Positions 22,804 to 33,000 of a DNA stretch of 64,000 bases are shown here, in pieces. Under the pieces are notes generated by a model, which saw only the letters and a list, made by a program, of their open reading frames with translations, did no database searches and was not told the origin of the DNA. Numbering within the stretch: the stretch's first letter is position 1; each line of letters opens with the position of its first letter. The DNA is taken from assembly GCA_002104935.1 (NCBI GenBank), contig MCGT01000040.1:62001-126000 (forward strand), read 5' to 3'. Origin of the DNA: Hesseltinella vesiculosa. Taxonomy: Eukaryota > Mucoromycota > Mucoromycetes > Mucorales > Cunninghamellaceae. A program made the position numbers and the translations under genes.

Positions 22804-24053
22804 TCATTTATCTTGAACCGAACTGGAGCCACTGGACTCGTCTTGGCCTTGGGTTCTTCGCACGTCTAGGTCTTCTTTCATTTGCTTTTCCAGATTTCGA
22901 ATATCGTCCATGGTCATGCCAAACCACTTGTCCGTCCAGCAAAACAATTGTCTATTTCCATAACAATAAAAAACACGAGCCATGCATGAGCAATTTGAGC
23001 CATGATGGCACGTTTCCCCCTTCACTTGTCCCTCCCACAAAACCGATGGCCAGTGCCTTTACCTATGAAACTTGGTGAACATGCCGCGAATGGCTCCAGC
23101 CAAATAGCTTTCCACTCGTCCTTGTAAACCAAACCACTTGAATTCAATGTACACCAGTTTGTAGCAGGTCATCACAGGATCTACTTTTTGGCGCCAGTCG
23201 GGATCAGCCAAAGGGCCGCGGTTGGCTTTCAGTGAAAAACAGAATTTGGGATCTTCATCAGGCTTGTATTCCGAGGCATCAATTGGATCGTTGGCGATAT
23301 CAATTGGCACCACTTCACGTTTGGCCAAGTCTAAAAAAAAAAAAAAAAAAATGGTTAAAAAAAATAAAAAGTCGACTTTTTCTTCGCTTGACCTTCTTTT
23401 GAGATGTTCAAGGCATTTTCCAATTCACCACGTGAGCCATCGACGTGTAACGTTTCGTAAGTGATCGAAAAGGCATCTTTCATATACCCATTCTAGTGAG
23501 AATAATAAAAGGGGACAAGAGGAAAGTCAGGGTCCGTAGCAAAGCACCGGCCAAAAAATCATGTTACCGTCAGCACTGAAAAAAAAAAAAAAAAATGTGA
23601 GAAAAAACCAAGCAAGGGGTCTATCGTTTTGTTTCACTACAACTTACCTGTTTTACAGTAAGGATAAGCATTCCAGGCCTACAAAGGAAGAAAATAAGCA
23701 TCCACATGGCTAGACAAAATGAAGAGCATCGCAGGCTTGTACCTCTTCATAGATTTCCAATGCGCTTTCAGGGATCACAGCACGAACAAAAAAGGGCACA
23801 CGAGAAGCCAAATGGAAAATCTTGTAGGTGTACTGACCTTTTTCACCTGGCTTTTCGTACGGTTCGTTCTTGACAATTTCTACACCTTCGCCACCACCCG
23901 TTTGTTCTTGCGATGCCAGAGCCGTTGCGTATAATTGCCCTAAATCAAACATGATAATAAGTCAAATGTTGATTTCCTTCCTAGACGCTTGTTACCAATT
24001 TGATATTCCTTTTCTGAACAAGGATTGACAATACGGTATTCTTTAATAAGCAT
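22804..24053 (-). CDS. Class I phosphatidylinositol transfer protein
   Basis: Cytosolic START-like protein of 269 aa that exchanges phosphatidylinositol with another phospholipid between membranes; the animal PITPNA/B family has the same length. Exons: 24053-23996, 23939-23743, 23678-23648, 23575-23568, 23492-23393, 23330-23063, 22951-22804. Family residues are visible in order: [16 protein letters not shown], then [19 protein letters not shown], then [11 protein letters not shown], and [21 protein letters not shown] near the C-terminus. The fourth exon is only 8 nt long, and the conserved K-T-V-L-T-N-G-Y run can be built only with it. The gene is head-to-head with CCZ1 with 180 bp between the starts, so a shared promoter is likely. 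Confidence 0.92.
23568..23575 (-). other. 8-nt microexon of the PITP gene
   Basis: On the minus strand a poly(T) tract ends in CAG, then comes TGCTGACG, then GTAACA. With one carried base it encodes V-L-T between YCKT and NGYMK, exactly the residues expected in this family. Confidence 0.85.
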
Positions 24054-24233
24054 GATGGGTCAAAAGGGATGAAAGAGATTGGGTCCAAAGAAGAAGAAGA
24101 GAAAAAAAACGTCTCCACCCCAAAAGGATTTTTTTTTCTTTTTTGCCCTGCAAAGAGTCAGCTGACTTGGAAAGAAGAAACGCCCTGGAAATGAAAAAAA
24201 AGCGCTCCTTCTCTTTCTTTCGACATTTTCCCC

Positions 24234-26494
24234 ATGGCCATCCATGATACCACGCTGATCGATAATGGATCCGATGCTCCTAGCCTTGGATTAACACCAC
24301 CTGTACTTTCCTACTTTTGCGTCTACAATCCCTGTCTGAGTCAGTCTGAAGAAAACACAAAAGACCAAATCCTGTACTACACCGCCAACAAAGTCATCCC
24401 TGCTGATGTCAAGATGAAACAAGTGGGCCTTGCTCAAGCCCTCGTCAGCGTAGCTAGGTAATGGCATGAGCCTTGTCATTCAACAATGATGGTGAGAGGG
24501 GGAATAAGCATCCACTCATTGGTTTTTGTTTCCATTCCTTTTTAGCACGTTCTCCTCCCAACCCACGCAAAATGTTCATTCACAAAAGAATCGCATGGTC
24601 TTTCTGCAGCCCGAGCCCGGCTTCTGGTTTCATATGTGTGTGGAGTTGGGCATTCATCGACGCCAAATCAAAGATCCCAAAGGCAACGAAAAGCTAGTAA
24701 CGGAATACTTGGATACCGAGCTCAACGACCACGCCTTGTCTGGCCTCTTACAAGTCGCCTATGAACAATTCAAGGTAAGCAGCAAGATAGAGAATGGCAG
24801 ACACTCTTATGCCTGTCATTCCTTTTTTTATGTAGCTACTTAACGGCACGATGACCTGGATGCTTTATGAAGACGACCCGCAGGACACCATGCCCAATCG
24901 ACAGCGCATCCGCTCGTTAATGCACGCCATTGAAGAATTCTTTTCGTCGTGGATCTGGAAATGGGATTTTGCTCGCTTGGACACGCTCCTGTTCGGCACG
25001 GTGTTCAATAGTGTGCCTACCCAGTCGATCCATCGCGCTAACTACCTACGGCTGCAAGCCGTTGACCAACGCATTCACCAACAATACCCCTTGCTGCACC
25101 ATTGTCTTGTGCTCGATGACAAAGGCTCACTCATCTACCACTCCCCCTCTCTGCAGCTCTTGGATGTTAGGTCACTACGCAAATACATCTTGAAGCGTTG
25201 GGATGCCTACCTCTTGGAAGAAAAAAAACGATGCCAACGCACCATGGAAAAACAAGCTTTAGAAAAAAAGGAAAAGGCAAGTACGTAAAAAAAAAAAAAG
25301 GATGGGAGCCTGACTTTTTTTTTTTTAGTCCACGCTGCTTGCTCTAACGAAATCGCTATCACAAACGCATGTCTTCAGCTACTTCTCAAAACCTTCACAA
25401 TCCGCCCCAGTGTCGTCGGCTGCCTCCATAGAATCCACCACCAGTCACACCACCACGCTACCTGATCTACCAACAAACGAGTCTACCTCACCCTCCCCTT
25501 TCCCGGACCCAGCCCACGACGGCGAGTTCTTGACTGGCATGATACAAGATCTGGTGCAAGACATGAATGGCGAAGAACGGACTGTCGTCAAGCAAGACAT
25601 TGTGCGCGTGTATCTCGACACATCCTCCGAGAGCCAGCCTGCCTGCATGGATGCCCTGACTGAATATATACTTATCATTTACAAAGTAAGCGACACAAGA
25701 GATAAATGAATCAGCTCACCTTTTTTTTTTTTTTTAGGATCCAGGAAACTTTTTATGGTCGTTTTTGCTCCCGTCCACGAACGAAGCCCAGGAGACCTTG
25801 GGTGATATTGATTTTTACACCGGACTTGAACAGCTTGTGTGTCAACCCGACACCCGGTCCTTAATGACGATGATCTCTCAAGACGTGAAAAACATGAAGA
25901 AAAAAACGTAAGAGCCGCTTTTTAAACACTCGGGAACACACATTCATTCTTTTTATATATAAAGGATGGCTGTGAGCAAACATTACAAGTGTTTTTATTA
26001 CGATCATGCCAGTCTGGATCTGAAATCAACGGCCGTCGACAGCCAAGGCCATGTGACGATGCACACTATGTCTGCCTATGGATGCCCTCGACCATTTGTC
26101 GACCCACCCTTTCCCAATGACATTTTGCTTCAATTACTCCAGGTCAAATTGGACTTTGAAGTCTCAAATCCTTGTGGACCTGGAACCGAGGAAGTGTACA
26201 CGCGATCCACTACGAACCATTGGATTATTGGCAAACGGATCTACCACCAACAGCCACCCATTGCCTCCAAGGAATACTCCACACCAGACTCGGATGATCC
26301 TCCTGGGGATGACCACCAAGCGCCTCCAGATGACTCGCCACGCCAAGACTCCTTCCACACTTCAACGTTAGATGCTGGCTCCGACTTCAGCGAAATCTAT
26401 CTTGTGGCTGCCAAAAAAGACATCACCATGGCTGACATTGAAGGTAACAAAGAAAAAGAAAAAAGAGGTGGATAACTGGAGTAGCTCATCTCTT

Positions 26495-26533
<39 letters not shown>

Positions 26534-26592
26534 AACTAGACAACATCCAAAAAATCATTCGATCCTTGCTGGACGTCCTACATACCGATTAA
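24234..26592 (+). CDS. CCZ1: Vacuolar fusion protein CCZ1
   Basis: Subunit of the Mon1-Ccz1 complex, the guanine-nucleotide exchange factor that activates Rab7/Ypt7 on late endosomes and vacuoles; 650 aa. Exons: 24234-24457, 24546-24774, 24836-25276, 25329-25685, 25738-25907, 25965-26443, 26540-26592. The N-terminal longin domain shows the family signature: LSYFCVYNPCLSQSEENT, KDQILYYTA and VKMKQVGLAQAL, then GFWFHMCVEL. Two more longin-like parts follow, with an acidic/Pro-rich linker around codon 570. The third intron starts with GCAAGT (GC-AG): only that donor gives the right phase, since the nearby GT sites lead to a stop. AATAAA overlaps the stop codon region at 26591. Confidence 0.9.
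25277..25328 (+). other. GC-AG intron in CCZ1
   Basis: The donor context is AAG|GCAAGT, the ideal form for a GC donor. The two GT sites just downstream (25281 and 25285) leave the next exon out of frame. Confidence 0.75.
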
Positions 26593-27805
26593 TAAATTAA
26601 GTATTTTAATAAACCGGCCGGCGCACGCACCGAGTGTTTCACCGGAAACGTGCACTGGCCTGTTCCCTCTGGGCAAGCGGAGATTATTTTATACTTTTAC
26701 CAGTTTTCCGCCACTTCCCTATATCATGGAAACAATAGAACACCATCCTTGGCGAACTCCCGTGACGGTATCTTTTGTATCGGCGATGGCCAAGGTATTT
26801 TCACTTTACCGGGTGAGAATCGATGTTGGCAGAGTTTGATCCTTGAATATTGCAGCTGATGTTGGTATTGAAGCCCGGAGGTGGCCAAAGGAATGATCAT
26901 TAGAAGGCTGTTCAGATTCTCAGGCAAGATTGTAAACGTGCGCACAGGCATTTGTCACAAGATTAGTCTCATTCTGCCGCCTCCACAGCGTGCCTGTTCA
27001 AAGCAAGCTGTCGAGATACGTTGCAACTCGTCGTTCTTGCCGGCCTGCCTTTTGTTGTATACACCTTATCTACATCACGATGCCAGAGAGACCTGTTTTC
27101 TTTGACGATGGCTTCCTCTCATCAAAATCCCATCTATGCGCAAAAGTCTGCGTTCACCGATTTTTGATGATTTTCCATTTTCGATTTCCCCCGCAAAAAA
27201 AAAAAAAAAAAACCGCGGAGCACATTCAAGCGGAAATTCAATTCGTTCATTGATTCAAGCCCGCTTTTTTTTTGAACTGCATTCTTCTTTGAATCATTCG
27301 CAAGGCAAAGGGAAAGAAAAAAGGACGGCACATGATTCTTTACTTCAAGGCTTTTGCCATGTTCTTCAGCCATCATGACCAAAGCGACCCGCATGCAAGC
27401 GCACAGTGGATAAATTTCACCACGCTTCTTTTTTTTCCACGAAACTTCACCAATTTCCGCACCGTCCCGCCATTTTTACGTTTAACCCTCTCCCAGAAAC
27501 CTTCACCAATGAATCACAATGAACATTGGTCATTGGTCATTGGTCTCAAACAGGTTGCGAAGAGTTTTTTCAAGGAGGTTCAGGAAGTCTCCTCAAAGGG
27601 GGGAAATGGCTTCTCTGCCCTGTATTTGTCTCGACTTTTTTTTTTCTTGTTCAACTTGGAAAATTAAAAAATGATCAAGCATGGGAAATACCCAAGATCT
27701 CAATTTCCCCGAAGGTTCCCTTGGATGAACTTTAAAAAAAGGGAAGAGGGGTAGCAATCCATCCATTGGTTAGAGCACATCTCCTAGTTTGGCAGCCGCC
27801 AGGCA
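26593..27805. other. Long intergenic region, no gene seen
   Basis: About 1.2 kb with short frames in all phases and an A-run at 27196-27213. It probably holds upstream control sequences of the GH3 gene. I see no RNA gene or repeat that I can support. Confidence 0.45.
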
Positions 27806-27813
27806 TATAAATA
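27806..27813 (+). promoter_or_regulatory. TATA box of the GH3 gene
   Basis: TATAAATA lies 79 bp before the start codon and is followed by a 26-base T tract with a C/T-rich leader. This is the clearest TATA element of the window and fits a strongly regulated secreted enzyme. Confidence 0.55.
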
Positions 27814-27835
27814 GGCGGGCTGAAGATCGTTCTGT

Positions 27836-27866
<31 letters not shown>

Positions 27867-27884
27867 CTTTGTTCCTTTTCAACA

Positions 27885-30800
27885 ATGCACCTTTGCTCAA
27901 TTGCATTTTCATCACTATTGATTGTACAAGGTCTTAGCCTGGTTGCTGCTCAACGAAGCTGGGAAGAAGCTTATTCCCTGGCAAGACCTCTGATTGACCA
28001 GATGTCCTTGGAGCAAAAAGTCAATATGACCACGGGCATGGGATGGACGATCACGCCTTGTGTTGGCAACTCCCACCCTATCACCAACCCCGATTTCCCT
28101 TCTATGTGCTACCAAGATTCTCCTCTAGGTGTTCGGTAACATTTGAAAAAAAAAATCGACAGAGGTAGCGTTTGTCAGCTCACTTCTTCCTTTCCAGAAT
28201 GGCCCATAATGTCACTGCCTGGCCGGCTGGTATCACCGCAGCTGCTACATTTGATCGTCGAATCTTGAACTTACGTGGCGTGGGGATGGCCCAAGAATTC
28301 CGAGAAAAAGGTGTCCATGTTCAGCTGGGCCCTGGTAAGCTTCTATTCATGTCTAAAAAGGCGTTGGGCTGACCCTCTTTCTTTCTTGCCGTCCTTTAGC
28401 CATTAATTTTATGCGTACACCTGTAAAACCCCGCCGATTTTTTATTTCTTCTTGTTTTGCTTACGCCTCCTTTTTTTACTCCTTTAAAGCAAGGTGGCCG
28501 AGGCTTTGAAAGTTTTGGTGAAGATCCTTTCCTCACAGGCGCCTGTGCGTCTGAAACAGTCATTGGCATCCAATCGCAAGGCGTGATTGCCACAGCCAAG
28601 GTAAAAAAAAAAAAAATAAAAAATAAAAAAGTCTAACCTTTTTTTTTTCCAACTCTTCTTCAGCACTTCATTTTGAACGATCAGGAACTGAATCGCAACA
28701 CAGTGAGTTTACCTTTGGAACTGCTTACTAGCAAAGGCAATGTAATAATGATAATTTTTTCGGCAACAGGCAAGCTCGAATGTAGACGATAGAACGCTTC
28801 ACGAAATTTACTTGTGGCCATTTGCTCGCGCCGTCGAAAGTGGTTGTGCTGGTGTGATGTGCGCCTACAATCTAGTCAATGGCTCCCATGCTTGTGAGGA
28901 CAAACACACCCTTAGCCTCCTCAAGAACGAATTAGGCTTCCAGGTAAAGAGAATAGACATCCGCCTCCCCAGAAGTTCTAACTAGGTACATAGGGCTTTG
29001 TTACCTCTGACTGGTGGGCTACGCATTCTACAGTAGAATCTGCCAATCATGGCATGGGTATGTTCATGCTTTTCTTTTTTTTTTTTGTTTCTTCGATTTC
29101 TCACTCTTTCCCATTATAATGTAGACGTGGACATGCCTGGCAATGACATGAATCAAGACGATCCTTACTCCAGTTCTTTTTGGGGTCGCAATCTGACCAA
29201 GGCTGTCAAGAATGGATCAGTTGATGAAACTCGGGTCACAGACATGGCTCTCCGTGTGGCAGCTGCTTATTTCAAGGTGCGAAAAATTCAAAACGAAGGT
29301 TAGGCGCACACTCAACACCACCATTTCCTTTCCTATAGATGAAACAAGACACTGGCATCATTCCTGAGACCAAGTTGAATAGCTTTGATTTGACCAAGGT
29401 GGATGACTCGGTCAATGTCAAGACACCACAACACACCAGACTTGCGCGCGCAATTGCTGCTGCTGGTACTGTCTTGCTTGCCAACGATGGCATTCTGCCC
29501 TTGACTCGCCACGACACTAGCCTGTCCATTATTGGATCTGATGCTTTCATGAGCCCCCTGTAAGCCTCTCGCCATGGAATAATAGGGAAAACTACAGCAT
29601 AGCTAACCATCCATGTTGTAGGCTGAACGATCCCGAAAAGTGTAGCGACTTTGGCTGCGATCCTGGTAAGAAAGAACAAGAGAAAACCGATATCGCCGCC
29701 TAGGTATTCAATGAATTGCTCACTTTTTCCGTTTTAATAGCCACTTTAATCCAAGGATGGTAAAAGTCATAGTGATAAGTGAAATACATTCGCACAAACT
29801 AAAGTTTTTTTTTTTTGTATATAGGGGAAGCGGCACCGTAACTTTCGCTGATCCCATCATCGCTGTAAGCTCAACTGCCCTCTTGTAAAAAAAAAAATCA
29901 AGAGTGACTCAATATCCCCTCCTTCTTTTCTACAGCCTTATCAAGGACTTAAAGAGCGTGCTGGTAGCCATGTTAAGTTTGAGACGGCGCGTGACAACTG
30001 GGATTTGGATGCAGTTGCCAAAACCGCAGCAGCCAGCGACATTGCCATTGTCTTTGCCAACGCCGACTCGGGTGAAGAATACCTCACTGTAGATGGCAAC
30101 AAAGGTGACAGAAACAATTTGACTCTTTGGAACAACGGAGATGCCATTGTAAGAATTAAGGGCTAGCCGTCTCCCTGCCAAAAAAAAAAAAAAAAAAATA
30201 CAGCAACCGCGCTAACATTCTTCTTTTTTCGACTGTAGATCACCACTACCGCCAACAATAACAAGAACACGATCGTCGTCATTCACTCCGTCGGTGCTGT
30301 TACAATGCCATGGATTGATCATCCCAACATCAAAGCCGTGGTCTGGGCTAGTAAGCACGGACATGGTTCTGAAAAAAAATCGATCTTAACCCTTCCACTT
30401 TCTAGACCTTCCTGGTGAGCAAAGTGGACATGCCCTAGCTGATGTCATGTTTGGTGATATCAATCCTTCTGGCCGCCTGCCCTATACCATTGCGAAAAAA
30501 GCCGAGGACTATGGTGCAGTGATTGGCACTGGCTCCAATGTAAGTGAAGTTCAGCCAATAGTTATGAGCAGCTCGATAGGAGAGAATGAGACCCTCATGT
30601 CGTTCATTTTTTTCCCCTTTCTCCAGATTGACTACACGGAAAAGCTGCTGCTTGGCTATCGCTGGTTCGATGAGCATAAGATTGATCCTCTGTTCCCCTT
30701 TGGCCATGGATTATCTTACACCACCTTCCTCTACAATGACCTCGAAGTGCATACCCACCGTGCTAGTGAAGTTGTGTCCGTCAGTGTGCATGTGACTAAC

Positions 30801-31067
30801 GTTGGTCACTTCGATGGCCACGAAGTCGTGCAATTGTACCTGGACTTCCCTGATAATGCAGGTGAACCTCCCAAGGTGCTCCGTGGATTCGACAAGATCT
30901 ACATCCGTGCTGGCATGAACCGCAAGGTTCACTTTGACTTGACCAAAACCGAACTTTCCATCTGGGATACTGACTCACAGCAATGGGTGATTCCCTCCGG
31001 CACTTTCCGTGTCATGATCGGTGCCAGTAGCCGCGACATCCGTGCCGTTCGCTCTTTTAGAATGTAA
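27885..31067 (+). CDS. Secreted GH3 beta-glucosidase
   Basis: Extracellular glycoside hydrolase family 3 enzyme that removes glucose from cellobiose and other beta-glucosides. It has a signal peptide ([20 protein letters not shown]). The TIM-barrel domain shows [44 protein letters not shown], and the nucleophile Asp in GFVTSDWWA. The second alpha/beta domain follows, with WGSGTVTF and [16 protein letters not shown]. The C-terminal fibronectin-III-like domain starts after GYRWFDEH and [12 protein letters not shown]. About a dozen introns interrupt it; exon 1 is 27885-28135 and the last exon runs from about 30628 to 31067. One exon is only 19 nt (29741-29759). Another of about 25 nt sits at about 28400 (INFMRTP). 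The whole gene is open and looks functional. Confidence 0.93.
29741..29759 (+). other. 19-nt microexon of the GH3 gene
   Basis: It encodes the TLIQGW part of the conserved ...GWGSGT motif; the W codon is completed by the first base of the exon at 29825. Confidence 0.7.
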
Positions 31068-31761
31068 AAATAATAGCTCTTTTTTTTTTCTGTGAATCTC
31101 CCCACTCGCAGTCGAGCACTGTATTTTTTTTCAGGTCTGGCAAATTTATTTTATCCCCTCTAAACTTTATCCAAAAAAAATGTGGGAATACAAAGTATGA
31201 AATAAACAATATCAAAATCAAAAAGAGTCGCATTGTTGCATGAGCACTATGAGGGGAAGAAACGAAGAGTGGAGCTATAATATTTAAGGCTTAAGCGTCA
31301 GCCTAAGTAACTAAACCTTATACTTTGAGATGGATGTGGTACTTTCGAAGACGAGAGAAAGCATATCAACCAAAGAAAGACCGCTAAGAATAAACAAAAA
31401 TCGACTGGTCAGCGGCGAGAGTGATGCTTGGCTATTTCACGGGAGCGAAGCTTAAAATGCAAGAGGAAAAGCCAAAGCAATGTACAAAGGGAAGGGGATG
31501 CTAGTTCATACTCTTCGAAATGGTTGGAAAATTTACCCTAAAAAAAAGGGTGAGGAATCTACCTACTCTTTTCTCGCCCTTCTTACCAAGGGCAGACAAA
31601 GAAGCCTAGGTCGTCTACATTTTGAAAGGTGTAAAGCTGAAATCTTTGGGATCACATCAATAGTTCATTGGCTTGGTAAAAGCTTCGGGGCGAGATTGCT
31701 TCTCTTCAGAGCCAGTTAACCGACCATTCCCGCTATTGATTCTTCCATGGCAGCTGCCAGT
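31068..31761. other. Intergenic, no gene seen
   Basis: It holds the 3' region of the GH3 gene (AATAAA near 31200) and A/T-rich sequence up to the inverted-repeat element. Confidence 0.4.
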
Positions 31762-32948
31762 TTTCCTTTGAGCGGTGAATAAATATTTTTGACGGGCGAG
31801 CTGGTCATTTTCAAGTGCGTGCGAAGTCATATTTCGTGCACGTTTGCAAGCCTTCTAGTTCTTCCTTCCAGTGTCTGAGAGGACTACAAGTTTTAATCAA
31901 GGTTATTTCTCATCATTTTGTGTTGACGTGCAAACTTTGGGGTGAATTTATTTAACACAGGTTTGTCGTGTGGTTTTTGATCAGGAGGTCTGGGGGACCC
32001 CTCTGGCAAAAATGACCGATTTTTCGTTGTTTTTAGCGGAGGAATCGGCAAAGTCAAATCAAAACAGATGAAAAGTTGGCTGGGCAACCTTCCGCAATCG
32101 ATTTGGTTTTTTCAGTGTCATGATCCTTCATGAATTTGCGCAGTATGTCGAAACCTCACCTTGATTGAATCACTCAAAAGTGCAGTGCAGCAATTGCTTT
32201 GTTTTTCTCGAAATGAAAAAAAAAATTGGACGGCCATATTCAGTCTCCGCATAGCAGCTACTACATACACTGCCTGGCCAATGCATGTAGGTCCATTGGT
32301 AATCGGCCATCGTAGATACTCTCTTGTAAACGCTGGATCTCCGTCGTCAAGTGCAACATGATCATACATCAAATCGGGACTTTGGATTGATTTGGAGAAT
32401 GTTGGACGAAGGGCCTTTGAAATATTTTGGAAATGCCCTACTTGAGTCGATGGCAGTGCGCGGAGATTGAATATGACCGTCCAATTTTTTTTTTCATTTC
32501 GAGAAAAACAAAGCAATTGCTGCACTGCACTTTTGAGTGATTCAATCAAGGTGAGGTTTCGACATACTGCGCAAATTCATGAAGGATCATGACACTGAAA
32601 AAACCAAATCGATTGCGGAAGGTTGCCCAGCCAACTTTTCATCTGTTTTGATTTGACTTTGCCGATTCCTCCGCTAAAAACAACGAAAAATCGGTCATTT
32701 TTGCCAGAGGGGTCCCCCAGACCTCCTGATCAAAAACCACACGACAAACCTGTGTTAAATAAATTCACCCCAAAGTTTGCACGTCAACACAAAATGATGA
32801 GAAATAACCTTGATTAAAACTTGTAGTCCTCTCAGACACTGGAAGGAAGAACTAGAAGGCTTGCAAACGTGCACGAAATATGACTTTGCGCGCACTTGAA
32901 AATGACCAGCTCGCCCGTCAAAAATATTTATTCACCGCTCAAAGGAAA
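31762..32948. mobile_element. Noncoding element with 489-bp inverted arms
   Basis: The left arm 31762-32250 and the right arm 32460-32948 have equal length and are nearly identical when one is reversed. I noticed only a few differences, such as actTCGCAC/actTTGCGC and gaCtgaatatGgcc/gaTtgaatatAacc-type changes. The 209-bp spacer (32251-32459) is unique. Both arms contain the same 64-codon open frame in mirror positions, which is a by-product of the symmetry. No transposase is present. It fits a foldback or large MITE-like nonautonomous transposon. I could not identify a convincing target-site duplication. It ends 52 bp from the stop of the methyltransferase gene. Confidence 0.85.
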
Positions 32949-33000
32949 CCTCCTTTACAGTATTGCTATTTTTTTTTTTTTTGGCTCGACGAAAGGAGTG

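Noticed and set aside
26593..27805. Possible rRNA or small gene between CCZ1 and GH3
   Set aside because: No conserved rRNA or tRNA elements and no spliceable coding blocks were found.
31893..32817. Two identical 64-codon frames on opposite strands
   Set aside because: They are mirror copies produced by the inverted arms and have no start context or family features.
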